Shown here one piece after another: positions 1 through 8,139 of a stretch of 64,000 nucleotides of DNA. The position numbers and the translations under genes are program-made. A model generated the notes under the pieces. It had not been told where the DNA came from and did no database searches. It saw only the letters and a list, made by a program, of their open reading frames with translations. Within the stretch, counting starts at the first letter, position 1; every line of letters starts with the position of its first letter. Source of the stretch: an uncultured Paracoccus sp. (GTDB lineage: Bacteria; Pseudomonadota; Alphaproteobacteria; Rhodobacterales; Rhodobacteraceae); assembly GCF_937873615.1 (NCBI RefSeq), contig NZ_CALMYP010000058.1, positions 1-64,000 on the forward strand, in the 5' to 3' direction.

Positions 1-50
1 ATCAACGCTTCAGCGGAACCCAAAACGATTCAGGGTTGCGGCGAAATGCT

Positions 51-791
51 TTAGCGCCCCGCCTGCCCCATGCGCCGCGCGCCCTGGTTTTCCAGCGCCT
101 GAAACCCTTCATAGATCAGGATCGCCAGCAGGCCCACGACCAGCCCGCCCTGCACCACGAAAGCGGTGTTCGAGGACAGCAGGCCAGCGATGATCACCTC
201 TCCCAGCGTCCTCGCGGCGACGGTGGACCCGATCGTCGCCGTCGCCAGCGAGATCACCGCCGACAGCCGGATGCCGGCAAGGATCAGCGGCAGCGCCAGC
301 GGCAGTTCCACCTGCCAGAGACGCTGGCGCCGGGTCAGGCCCATGCCACGCGCGGCCTCGGCCACATCGGGGGGCTGGTTGGTCAGCCCGGTCAGGGTGT
401 TCTCGAAGATCGGCAGAAGCCCGTAAAGAAACAGCGCCACCAGCGTCGGCCCGGCCCCGAAGCCCATGACCGGCACTGCCAGCGCCAGCACCGCGACCGG
501 CGGGAAGGTCTGCCCGACCGAGGTGACGGTGCGCGCCAGCGGCAGGAACTCGCGCCCCGCCGGTCGGGTGACGAGGATCCCCAGACCCACCGCCACAATG
601 GTCGAGGCCAGCACCGCCAGCCCCACCAGCCCCAGATGCGACAGCGTCAGGCTGAGCAGGCTGGTCTGGGTATAGATCGCCGGCGCGCCGTTTCTGGTCA
701 GCGGCTGGAACAGCCAGGCGAAACCTTCGGGGCGCAGCAGGAAAGCCAGCAGGAACAGCGCCGCCAGCGACATCAGCAGACGCCCGATCAT
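51..791 (-). CDS. Osmoprotectant ABC transporter permease (YehW/OpuCB type)
   Basis: A 246-residue inner-membrane permease with about six hydrophobic segments. The cytoplasmic loop around residues 140-160 (EAARGMGLTRRQRLWQVELP) carries the EAA-type coupling motif of BPD-type ABC permeases. Its size and sequence fit the short permease of glycine-betaine/choline-type importers of the YehZYXW/OpuC family. It is the last gene of a four-gene minus-strand operon and overlaps the upstream ATPase gene by 4 nt, so the two are translationally coupled. The substrate cannot be read from the sequence; a quaternary-amine osmolyte is inferred from the family. The family call is firm, the substrate is not. 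Confidence 0.88.
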   Translation of the reverse strand: MIGRLLMSLAALFLLAFLLRPEGFAWLFQPLTRNGAPAIYTQTSLLSLTLSHLGLVGLAVLASTIVAVGLGILVTRPAGREFLPLARTVTSVGQTFPPVAVLALAVPVMGFGAGPTLVALFLYGLLPIFENTLTGLTNQPPDVAEAARGMGLTRRQRLWQVELPLALPLILAGIRLSAVISLATATIGSTVAARTLGEVIIAGLLSSNTAFVVQGGLVVGLLAILIYEGFQALENQGARRMGQAGR

Positions 792-1717
792 GATGCACCC
801 GCGCCCGTCGCACGTTCACGCAGGCGGGCCAGCGTCACCACGCCGCCGCCCTCGACCGGCAGCAGGTCGCGGCCCGACCACAGGCATTCCGCCAGCGCAT
901 CGCGCAGGCTGGCGTCGGGCGCGATGGCGGGGCCGGGGACATCGCCCGGCTGGACCAGTTCCGAGACCGGGGCCAGCGACAGCAGGCGGAAGGGACGCTC
1001 GCCCTCGCCGATCAGGGCCTGCACGAAGGGGGTGGCGGGCCGGGACAGGATCTCGGTCGGGGGGCAGTATTGCAGCAGTTTCCCCTTGTCCATGACCGCG
1101 ATCCGGTCGCCAAGGGCCACGGCTTCCTCCATGTCATGGGTCACGATCACCAGCGTCGTGCCAAGGCGGCGCTGCAGGGCGCGCAGGTCTTCCTGCGCCT
1201 TGGCCCGGATCACCGGGTCGAGCGCGCCGAAGGGTTCGTCCATCAGCAGCAGTTCGGGCCGGGCGGCAAGGGCGCGGGCGACGCCGACGCGCTGCTGCTG
1301 GCCGCCGGACAGTTCATGCGGCATCCGCGCGCGGAATTGCGCGGGATCGAGCTGGAACAGCTCCAGCAACTCATCGACGCGGGCGCGGATCTCGGCCTCG
1401 GACCATTTCAGCAGCATGGGCACGGTGGCGATGTTCTGGCCGACGGTGCGATGCGGAAACAGCCCGTGCCCCTGGATCGCATAGCCGATGCGGCGGCGCA
1501 GCAGATGCGGCTCCAGCGTGGCGGTATCGCTGCCGTCGATCAGGACGCTGCCCGATGTCGGCTCGACCAGCCGGTTGATCATCCGCAGCAAGGTGGTCTT
1601 GCCCGAACCCGAAGTGCCGACAAGCGCCGCGATCTGGCCCTTTTCGACCGTCAGGCTGACGCTGTCGACGACGGTATTGGCATCATAGCGTTTGGTCAGG
1701 TTGCGGATCTCGATCAT
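788..1717 (-). CDS. Osmoprotectant ABC transporter ATP-binding protein (YehX/OpuCA type)
   Basis: A 309-residue ABC ATPase that energises the importer encoded around it. Walker A is GTSGSGKTT (residues 34-42), the signature LSGGQ is at 136-140, Walker B LLLMDEP is at 157-162 and the switch histidine is H194. Residues about 240-309 look like a shortened CBS-type tail, where OpuCA-like proteins carry two CBS domains that sense ionic strength. The start ATG overlaps the stop of the upstream permease as ATGA (1714-1717), which fixes the start inside a longer open frame that continues upstream. An osmoprotectant substrate is inferred from the operon partners. Confidence 0.9.
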   Translation of the reverse strand: MIEIRNLTKRYDANTVVDSVSLTVEKGQIAALVGTSGSGKTTLLRMINRLVEPTSGSVLIDGSDTATLEPHLLRRRIGYAIQGHGLFPHRTVGQNIATVPMLLKWSEAEIRARVDELLELFQLDPAQFRARMPHELSGGQQQRVGVARALAARPELLLMDEPFGALDPVIRAKAQEDLRALQRRLGTTLVIVTHDMEEAVALGDRIAVMDKGKLLQYCPPTEILSRPATPFVQALIGEGERPFRLLSLAPVSELVQPGDVPGPAIAPDASLRDALAECLWSGRDLLPVEGGGVVTLARLRERATGAGAS

Positions 1718-2907
1718 GGGCCGCTCCTTTCGGTCTTGCGGTGATCCAGCGCCTCGACCAGCAGATCGAGCGCGATCCCGGCGCTCAGCGCCAGCGCGAT
1801 GGTCGGAAGCGCGCCCAGAAGGACAAGGTCCATCGCCGTCTGGTTCAGCCCCTGAAAGACGAAGGTGCCGAAGCCGCCGCCGCCGATCAGCCCGGCGATG
1901 ACGGCAAGGCCGATATTCTGCACCAGAACGATGCGCACGGCGGCAAGAATGACCGGCAGGGCCAGTGGAAACAGCACGCCGCGCAGCACCTGGCCCCGGG
2001 TCATGCCCAGCCCGAAGGCCGCGTCGCGGGCGGCGGGCGAGACCCCGTTCAACCCGACCAGCGTGTTCGAAACGACTGGCAGCAGCGAATAGAGAAACAG
2101 CGCCACCAGCGCCGGAAAGATGCCGATCCCGGCAATGCCCATGGCGGCGGCGCCGGGCACATTGAGCGCGATCCAGCCGAAGATCGGGATCATGATCCCG
2201 AACAGCGCCAACGAGGGGATGGTCTGCAGGACGTTCAGCACCCCCAGCACCGGCCGGCGCAGGCGCGCCGACAGGTAGATGCCGGTGCCGATGGGCAGCC
2301 CGACCAGCAGCGCCGCCCCCAGCGAGCCGAAGGCCAGCACCAGATGCCGCCCGGCCTCGCGCCAGAAGATATCCTTGCGGGCCTCGTATTCGCGCATGAC
2401 CGACACCCCGTCGAGCCAGCCCGACCACAGGATCGCACCGATCACCACGACAGCGCCGGCCAGCATCAGCCAGCGTTGCGCCAGGCCAAGGCGCATCCGC
2501 GACAGCGCATCGGCGGCCATCAGCGCGAAGGCCAGCAGCAGCAGCCAGAAGCCCGAGGCCGGGGCGACGCGGGCCATGGTGTTGTCGGGCGGGGCCAATG
2601 CCCGCGCCGTCGCCCCAAGCGCCAGCAGCACCGCCACCACGCCGGCGCAACCGATCAGCAGGCGCAACCGCAGCGGCAGCCGGGCCGAAACCCCGGCCAG
2701 CAGCGCCACAGCCAGCGCCGCCCCCAGAAGCCAGCCTGCGAGGCCAAGCCCGCCGGGCAGCAGGATGCCATTGCCCAGCACGATCCGGTTGGCCTTGAAC
2801 TGCACCAGCGGCACGGCCAGACCGATCAGGCCGAGAACCGCGAACAGCAGACCCGGCCGGCTGAGGGCCGGGCGGGGATCGGTTGCGGAAATGGAAAGAT
2901 CGGTCAT
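1714..2907 (-). CDS. Osmoprotectant ABC transporter permease, long form (YehY type)
   Basis: A 397-residue permease with extra N-terminal membrane segments (roughly residues 20-200) before the conserved permease core. The core includes the EAA-like loop near residues 293-315 (RDAAFGLGMTRGQVLRGVLF). The long N-terminal extension is typical of YehY compared with the short YehW/OpuCB permeases, so the operon encodes one long and one short permease. It follows the binding-protein gene after a 55-nt gap that contains a strong hairpin, and it is coupled to the ATPase gene by a 4-nt overlap. The role in osmolyte import is inferred. Confidence 0.87.
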   Translation of the reverse strand: MTDLSISATDPRPALSRPGLLFAVLGLIGLAVPLVQFKANRIVLGNGILLPGGLGLAGWLLGAALAVALLAGVSARLPLRLRLLIGCAGVVAVLLALGATARALAPPDNTMARVAPASGFWLLLLAFALMAADALSRMRLGLAQRWLMLAGAVVVIGAILWSGWLDGVSVMREYEARKDIFWREAGRHLVLAFGSLGAALLVGLPIGTGIYLSARLRRPVLGVLNVLQTIPSLALFGIMIPIFGWIALNVPGAAAMGIAGIGIFPALVALFLYSLLPVVSNTLVGLNGVSPAARDAAFGLGMTRGQVLRGVLFPLALPVILAAVRIVLVQNIGLAVIAGLIGGGGFGTFVFQGLNQTAMDLVLLGALPTIALALSAGIALDLLVEALDHRKTERSGP

Positions 2908-2932
2908 GCGCCTCCGCCCGGCCGATGCGAGG

Positions 2933-2955
2933 GCCGGCGCGGGTCACGCGCCGGC
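2933..2955 (-). other. Intercistronic RNA hairpin after osmolyte binding-protein gene
   Basis: A perfect 9-bp GC stem (GCCGGCGCG pairing with CGCGCCGGC, 5-nt loop) lies 8 nt past the stop codon of the binding-protein gene and before the permease gene. No T-run follows on the minus strand, so it is not a classical full terminator. Hairpins in this position commonly protect the upstream mRNA from 3' decay and raise the yield of binding protein over permease; that role is inferred here. Confidence 0.75.
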
Positions 2956-2962
2956 GCCACGC

Positions 2963-3868
2963 TCATTTCAGGATGCCGGCCTGGGTCAGGTAATCCCTGG
3001 CCACGGCATTCGCGGGCTCGCCGCCGACCTGGATGCGGCCGTTGAGTTCCTGCAGGGTCTCCAGCGACAGGCCCTCGAAGATCGGGTTCAGAACCTCGGC
3101 GATCTCGGGATGGGCCTCCAGCGTGGCGGCACGGACGACCGGGGCCGGCTGATAGACCGGCTCGACCGACTTGTCGTCTTCCATCACCACCAGCCCGGCC
3201 GGGGCGATGCCGCCATCGGTGCCATAGACCATGGCCGCGTTCACGCCCGAGGTCTGCTGCGCCGCCGCCGCAATCGTCGCCGCCGTGTCGCCGCCCGAAA
3301 GCTGGACCAGCTGATCCGGGGTCAATTCGAACCCGTAGGTGGTCTGGAAGGCAGGAAGCGCTGCGGGCGAGGTCACGAATTCGGTCGATGCCGCCAGCTT
3401 CACCTCGCCGCCATCGGCCACGTATCTGCCGAAATCCGACATCGTCTTCAGGTTGCCATCGGCCAGATCCTGCCGCACGGCAATGGCCCAGGTATTGTTG
3501 GCGGGCGAGGGCGTCAGCCAGATCAGACCGGCCTCCCTGTCCAGTTCCGCCGCGCGGGCATAACCTTCGGCGGCCTTCTTCCAGACCGGACTGTCGGCCT
3601 CGTTATGGAAGAAGGCGGCATTGCCGGTATATTCCGGGTAGATGTCGATCTGCCCGGCCACGAGCGCATCGCGCACGATCGGCGTGCCGCCCAGTTGCAG
3701 CCTGTCCTGCACCGGCAGCCCGGCATTCTGCAGGGCCATGAAGATCATGTTCCCCAGCAGCCCACCCTCGGTGTCGATCTTCGAGGAGACGACGATATCC
3801 TGAGCCGAGGCAGCCCCGCCGGCCAGCCCTATCAGGGCCGCCGCAGCCAGAGTGGTGACGCGTTTCAT
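2963..3868 (-). CDS. Osmoprotectant ABC transporter substrate-binding protein (YehZ/OpuCC type)
   Basis: A 301-residue periplasmic binding protein. The chosen start (MKRVTTLAAA) gives an ideal Sec signal peptide ending in ASA at about residue 22 and is preceded by AGGAGA about 6 nt upstream. A longer in-frame start further upstream would spoil the signal. The mature part begins DIVVSSKIDTEGGLLGNM, and the EYTGNAAFF stretch is typical of OpuAC-domain glycine-betaine/choline-type receptors. It is the first gene of the operon, followed by two permeases and an ATPase. The ligand (betaine, choline or another osmolyte) is inferred from the family. Confidence 0.9.
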   Translation of the reverse strand: MKRVTTLAAAALIGLAGGAASAQDIVVSSKIDTEGGLLGNMIFMALQNAGLPVQDRLQLGGTPIVRDALVAGQIDIYPEYTGNAAFFHNEADSPVWKKAAEGYARAAELDREAGLIWLTPSPANNTWAIAVRQDLADGNLKTMSDFGRYVADGGEVKLAASTEFVTSPAALPAFQTTYGFELTPDQLVQLSGGDTAATIAAAAQQTSGVNAAMVYGTDGGIAPAGLVVMEDDKSVEPVYQPAPVVRAATLEAHPEIAEVLNPIFEGLSLETLQELNGRIQVGGEPANAVARDYLTQAGILK

Positions 3869-4000
3869 CCGCTTCTCTCCTGTTGCACTCGCTTGCGGGC
3901 ATCGCGGCCGGTCTTGCGTGCCGGCGCAATTCCCAAGACTCATCGAAAGGCGAAAACGACGATATTGCAAGCAAGTCGGCCGGAAAGCCGGGATGGCGTG

Positions 4001-5290
4001 TCAGCCGGGGTCGCGCAGGAACTCGATCACCATCGCTGCCGTCCAGGTGAAGCGACCGCCGCCGCAGGGTGTGCCGTCCTGCGGGCCATAATATTCGGCG
4101 AACCCTCCGGCATCGATCAGGCGCAGCGAATCGCGGCGGATGCGTTCCGCCGTGGCCTTGTGTCCGGCGGCCAGAAGCCCGTCGGCGATCATGTAATTCA
4201 CCACCAGCCAGACCGGCCCGCGCCAGTAACGCAGCGCGTCGAAGCGCGGATCGGCGGGGTCGTGGCTGGGCACGACATATTCGGCGTGCTCAGCGATATG
4301 TTCGATCCGCTTGGCCAGCCCGGCGCTGCGTCTGGCCGGAAGTGCGGCAAAGGCGGGCAGGATGCCGCCGACCGAGGCGCTGTCGACCAGCTTATCTGCG
4401 GCGCGGTCGAAGCACAGATATTGGCCGTGATCCTCGCTCCACAGGCTATCGAGCGCCTCGGTCGCGCGTTCGGCCCAGGCGCGGTTGCGGGCGGCGATCT
4501 CGGGCAGGTCCAGCACCTCGGCCAGCCGCGCAAGATCGGCGCAGGACCGGATCAGGATGGCGTTGAAGCCCGGATCGACGACCCGGAAGGGCGAGGCGTC
4601 GTGCAGTTTCGCATTGTCCCAGCCGAGGCTGCGGAAATGTTCGACCAGCCACAGATAGCGGTCATATTGCGCCTTGGTCGGGCGATGCGCCGGATTGGCA
4701 TGTTGGGTGTCGCGGCGGGTATAGGGGGCGATGCCATCGGTCGGGACGCGCTCGAACGCCTCGTCCCAGTCGATGGAATTGTCGCGCCCCGATTCCCAGG
4801 GGTGCAGGATCGCGACCAGCCCCTGACCCTGCGGATCGCGGGCGCGGAAGAACCAGTCGTGCCAACGGTCGATGGCGGCGGCCAGCGCCCGCGCCCGGTC
4901 GGCCATGTGCGCCGGATCGGGACTGCGATCCATCAGCCGCGCCAGCGCAAAGCCCGCAACCGGCGGCTGGGTGATGCCCGAGGTCGGCGTCTCGAACCCG
5001 AGGATCGCGGCGGTGTTCCACACGTCCGGCCCCGGGAAATAGCCGTCATCCATGACGTGAAAGACGATATGGGGCACCATCCCGTCGGGCCATTGATGGG
5101 CGAAAAGCGTTTCGATCTCGGTAAAGGCGCGGTCCTCGTCCAGGGCGGCAAGGCCAAGCGCGGTCAGGCAGGAATCCCAGTTCCACTGGAACGGGTAAAG
5201 CCCCTTGGTCGGCACGGTGTAAGCGCCACGGTCGTTTTCCCGCAGAATGGCGATGGCGGCGTCGAAATCGGGATTGGTCATCTCGGTCAT
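4001..5290 (-). CDS. GH63-like glycoside hydrolase, probable glucosylglycerate/mannosylglycerate-type hydrolase
   Basis: A 429-residue protein without a signal peptide, predicted to be a cytoplasmic (alpha/alpha)6-barrel hydrolase. The N-terminal WNWDSCLTALGLAALD, central HPWESGRDNS and C-terminal FAEYYGP...GGGRFTWTAA blocks match bacterial GH63/MGH1-like enzymes that cleave mannosyl- or glucosylglycerate. The Asp of SGRDNS and the Glu of FAEYY are the likely acid and base residues by family analogy. It is the last gene of a LacI-ABC importer operon, 28 nt after the ATPase gene, so it probably splits the imported solute inside the cell. The ATG chosen lacks a strong Shine-Dalgarno sequence, and a second in-frame ATG lies three codons downstream. 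The exact substrate is inferred. Confidence 0.75.
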   Translation of the reverse strand: MTEMTNPDFDAAIAILRENDRGAYTVPTKGLYPFQWNWDSCLTALGLAALDEDRAFTEIETLFAHQWPDGMVPHIVFHVMDDGYFPGPDVWNTAAILGFETPTSGITQPPVAGFALARLMDRSPDPAHMADRARALAAAIDRWHDWFFRARDPQGQGLVAILHPWESGRDNSIDWDEAFERVPTDGIAPYTRRDTQHANPAHRPTKAQYDRYLWLVEHFRSLGWDNAKLHDASPFRVVDPGFNAILIRSCADLARLAEVLDLPEIAARNRAWAERATEALDSLWSEDHGQYLCFDRAADKLVDSASVGGILPAFAALPARRSAGLAKRIEHIAEHAEYVVPSHDPADPRFDALRYWRGPVWLVVNYMIADGLLAAGHKATAERIRRDSLRLIDAGGFAEYYGPQDGTPCGGGRFTWTAAMVIEFLRDPG

Positions 5291-5318
5291 GGAAGACACT
5301 CGGAAATAGGGGCCGCGC

Positions 5319-6374
5319 TCAGGCAGCCGTGGTGACGGGGGCGGCGGTTTCGGTTTCCGGGTCGAACCAGCGGGCGCGACCGGGCAGGGGGGCAAGGTGC
5401 AACTGATCGCCGGGAACGACGCGCAACTCGCTTTCCAGAACCGCGCGGAACTGCTGGCCGCCGACATCGGCAGTGACCAGCAGATGCGGCCCCAAGGGTT
5501 CGACGATGCGGGCTGTGGCGGGAATGCCGTCCTCGGCCGGGACCAGATCCTCGGGGCGGATGGCGAATTCCAGCACTCGGTCCGTGGCCGGCCCGTCGAT
5601 CTGGAAGCCGGCGATGTTCCAGCGCCCGTCGCCGGCGCGCGCGGCGGGCAGGAAGTTCATCGGCGGATTGCCGATGAAGCCGCCGACGAAGCGGGTGGCG
5701 GGGTTGCGATAGACCTCGATCGGGGTCGCCGCCTGCACGATCTTGCCCTTGTGCATGACCGCGATCCGGTCGGCGAGGCTCATCGCCTCGACCTGATCGT
5801 GGGTGACATAGATCGCGGTCGACTTGGCCTCGGCCAGTACGCCCTTCAACTCGGCCCGCATCTCAAGACGCAACAGCGCGTCGAGATTCGACAGGGGCTC
5901 GTCCATCAGGATCACCTCCGGCTCCATCGCCAGCGCCCGGGCCACGGCGACACGCTGGCGCTGACCGCCGGAAAGCTGGCCGGAATAGCGCTTCAGCAAT
6001 TGCTCGATATGCATCAGCTCGGCATTGCGGTTGACCCGGCGCTCGACCTCGGCCTGGGGCAGTTTCTGCATCCGAAGACCGAAGGCGATATTCTCGAACA
6101 CGGTCAGATGCGGGAAAACGGCGTAGTTCTGGAACACCATGGCGATGCCGCGCTGGCGCGGCGGCAGGTTGTCCACGCGCCGCCCGCCGATCCAGACCTC
6201 GCCCTGCGACGGGGTTTCAAGGCCCGCGATGATACGCAGAAGCGTGGTCTTGCCGCAGCCCGAGGCGCCCAGAAGCACCATGAATTCCTTGTCGGCGATG
6301 GTCATGTCGACATTGTGCAGCGCGGTGAAGTCGCCGAAGCGCTTCGCGACATTCTTGATTTCGATGACGGCCAT
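5319..6374 (-). CDS. Sugar ABC transporter ATP-binding protein (UgpC/MsmK family)
   Basis: A 351-residue ATPase of the carbohydrate-importer family 1 type. Walker A GASGCGKT is at residues 36-43, the signature LSGGQRQR at 134-141 and Walker B VILMDEP at 154-160. A C-terminal TOBE/OB-fold region runs from about residue 235. It energises the two permeases encoded immediately upstream (9-nt gap). Proteins of this family often serve several sugar transporters, but this copy sits within the operon and most likely works with it. Confidence 0.92.
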   Translation of the reverse strand: MAVIEIKNVAKRFGDFTALHNVDMTIADKEFMVLLGASGCGKTTLLRIIAGLETPSQGEVWIGGRRVDNLPPRQRGIAMVFQNYAVFPHLTVFENIAFGLRMQKLPQAEVERRVNRNAELMHIEQLLKRYSGQLSGGQRQRVAVARALAMEPEVILMDEPLSNLDALLRLEMRAELKGVLAEAKSTAIYVTHDQVEAMSLADRIAVMHKGKIVQAATPIEVYRNPATRFVGGFIGNPPMNFLPAARAGDGRWNIAGFQIDGPATDRVLEFAIRPEDLVPAEDGIPATARIVEPLGPHLLVTADVGGQQFRAVLESELRVVPGDQLHLAPLPGRARWFDPETETAAPVTTAA

Positions 6375-6383
6375 GTGCCCCCC

Positions 6384-7229
6384 TTAACGATTGGCAATGC
6401 CCCACATGGCAAACAGGTATTTGCGCACGAGGAAGATGAAGATGAGCGCCGGCAGCACCAGCACGAAGCCGCCGGCGAATTTCAGCGGCATGGGCGAGAC
6501 ATCCAGCGATTGCAGCAGGAACGCGGTCAGCGTCCGGTTCTGGATGGTCAGGACCGAGGCCGCGAAGACCTCGTTCCACGAGATCACGAAGGCGAAGACG
6601 GCACTGGCGGCGATGCCCGGCATGATGAGCGGCCAGACCACCTTGCGAAACGCGCCAAGGCGGGTGCAGCCAAGCGTCCAGGCGGCTTCCTCCAGCTCGA
6701 TCGGGATGCCCGAGAAAAGCGAGAAGGTGATCAGCACCGCGAAGGGCAGCGCCAGCGTGGTATGGACAAGCGCCAGTCCGAACAGGCTGTCATCGAGCCC
6801 GGTGCGGATGAACATCACCGCCAAGGGCAGCGCCAGCAGCGGCAGCGGAAAGGCGCGGGTCATCAAGACCAGCAGGCGGAAGGTTTCCTTGCCCTTGAAG
6901 TCGAAGCGCGACAGGGCATAGCCGGCGGGCGCGCCCAGACCGATGGACATGATCATAGTCAGTACCGCGACGATGATCGAATTCAGCAAGGCACCCGTCA
7001 CCCCCTGAAAGCTCAGGAAGAAATTCAGGCTGCCCATGTCCCCTTCCGGCCAGAGAGATTTCGGAAAGCCGTTCACCGCATCGGGCGAACTGAAGGCATT
7101 CACCGCCAGAAGCCAGAGCGGGAACAGCACCCAGAGGATCAGCACCACCACGGCGGCGCGCATCCAGAACTGGCCGCGCTTGCGATGGGCCGGGGTGGCG
7201 TCGGTGGCGTTGGTGGTCACGGCGCTCAT
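6384..7229 (-). CDS. Sugar ABC transporter permease (MalG type)
   Basis: A 281-residue permease with six predicted membrane spans. The EAA loop ELEEAAWTLGCTRLGAFRKV near residues 190-210 is typical of MalG/UgpE-like subunits. The start at 7229 forms an ATGA overlap with the upstream permease stop and gives a sensible short cytoplasmic N terminus. The open frame extends further upstream, but that part is a shadow of the preceding gene. It pairs with the MalF-type permease to form the channel of a carbohydrate-type importer. Confidence 0.9.
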   Translation of the reverse strand: MSAVTTNATDATPAHRKRGQFWMRAAVVVLILWVLFPLWLLAVNAFSSPDAVNGFPKSLWPEGDMGSLNFFLSFQGVTGALLNSIIVAVLTMIMSIGLGAPAGYALSRFDFKGKETFRLLVLMTRAFPLPLLALPLAVMFIRTGLDDSLFGLALVHTTLALPFAVLITFSLFSGIPIELEEAAWTLGCTRLGAFRKVVWPLIMPGIAASAVFAFVISWNEVFAASVLTIQNRTLTAFLLQSLDVSPMPLKFAGGFVLVLPALIFIFLVRKYLFAMWGIANR

Positions 7230-8071
7230 ATCCGGGCCTCCTTCGGGACGCGCAGGGCGCGCATGATGACAAGCGTGGCCGCGATGGAGATGGCGAGGAT
7301 GACGATGGCATAGGCCGCCGCCACGCCGCGATCCTGCAGCGCGAACTGCCATTGATAGACCTCGCCCATCAGCACCGGCAGGGTGGTGCCGCCAAGGGTG
7401 GCGACGACGGCGAAGACCTCGAAGGCCAGGATCACCCGCAGGATCAGCGCCGTCTGCAGGCTGGGCCGCAGAAGCGGCAGCGTGACCCGGGTGAAGCGTT
7501 TCCAGGGCGAGGCGCCGAAAACCTCGGCCGCTTCGTTATATTCCTTGGGGATCAGCCCGATCCCGGCCACCAGAATGACCAGCATGATCGCGGTGGCGCG
7601 CCAGACTTCGGCCAGCACCACGGCCAGGAAGATCACCCATTTCGACTGATAGCCCAGCCAGATCGTCGGCTGCTCCGAGACGCCGAGGTGATAAAGCATC
7701 GAATTGAGGAAGCCCGACTGTTCGAAGATCGCCAGCCAGATGATCCCGGCGGCCAGATCGGAAATGCCGAGCGGGATGGTGAAGACATAGAGCGCCATGT
7801 CGCGACCGCGCGTCATCTTGGTGACCAGCACCGCCATGGCCAGTGCCAGCACCGTCTGGATCGGCACGATGACAAGCGCCAGAAGCAGCGTGTTGGTCAT
7901 CGCGGCGGGGAATTTCCAATGGCCGAAGACGGTCTGGAAATTCGCGGCGGTGAAGCTGCCGTCACGGCTGAAGGCCTCGATTGCGACCAGCCCGAAGGGA
8001 TAGACGAAGAAGACCAGCAGGAACAGCGTCGCCGGCAACAGCAACAGATAGGGTATCCGGGCGGGGGACAT
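7226..8071 (-). CDS. Sugar ABC transporter permease (MalF/UgpA type)
   Basis: A 281-residue permease with six predicted spans and the EAA loop KEYNEAAEVFGASPWKRFTR around residues 183-202. An in-frame GTG lies two codons upstream at 8077, but it falls inside the Shine-Dalgarno run GAGGAGGT, which is spaced correctly for the ATG at 8071. I therefore take 8071 as the start. It is coupled to the next permease gene by a 4-nt overlap and separated from the binding-protein gene by a strong hairpin. Confidence 0.9.
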   Translation of the reverse strand: MSPARIPYLLLLPATLFLLVFFVYPFGLVAIEAFSRDGSFTAANFQTVFGHWKFPAAMTNTLLLALVIVPIQTVLALAMAVLVTKMTRGRDMALYVFTIPLGISDLAAGIIWLAIFEQSGFLNSMLYHLGVSEQPTIWLGYQSKWVIFLAVVLAEVWRATAIMLVILVAGIGLIPKEYNEAAEVFGASPWKRFTRVTLPLLRPSLQTALILRVILAFEVFAVVATLGGTTLPVLMGEVYQWQFALQDRGVAAAYAIVILAISIAATLVIMRALRVPKEARI

Positions 8072-8099
8072 CGCCACCTCCTCATGCGGGATCGGTTGG

Positions 8100-8124
8100 G
8101 GGCCCGGCGAAACTGGCCGGGCCC
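8100..8124 (-). other. Intercistronic RNA hairpin after sugar binding-protein gene
   Basis: A perfect 9-bp stem (GGGCCCGGC with GCCGGGCCC, 7-nt loop) lies 15 nt past the stop of the binding-protein gene. No T-run follows on the minus strand. The position and form match the other binding-protein/permease junctions in this window. A role in stabilising the upstream message or attenuating the downstream one is inferred. Confidence 0.75.
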
Positions 8125-8139
8125 TCCGGGTCGTGGGGC

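Noticed and set aside
1..50. Terminator or gene in the first 50 nt
   Set aside because: The stretch past the permease stop has no stem with a T-run and is too short to judge.
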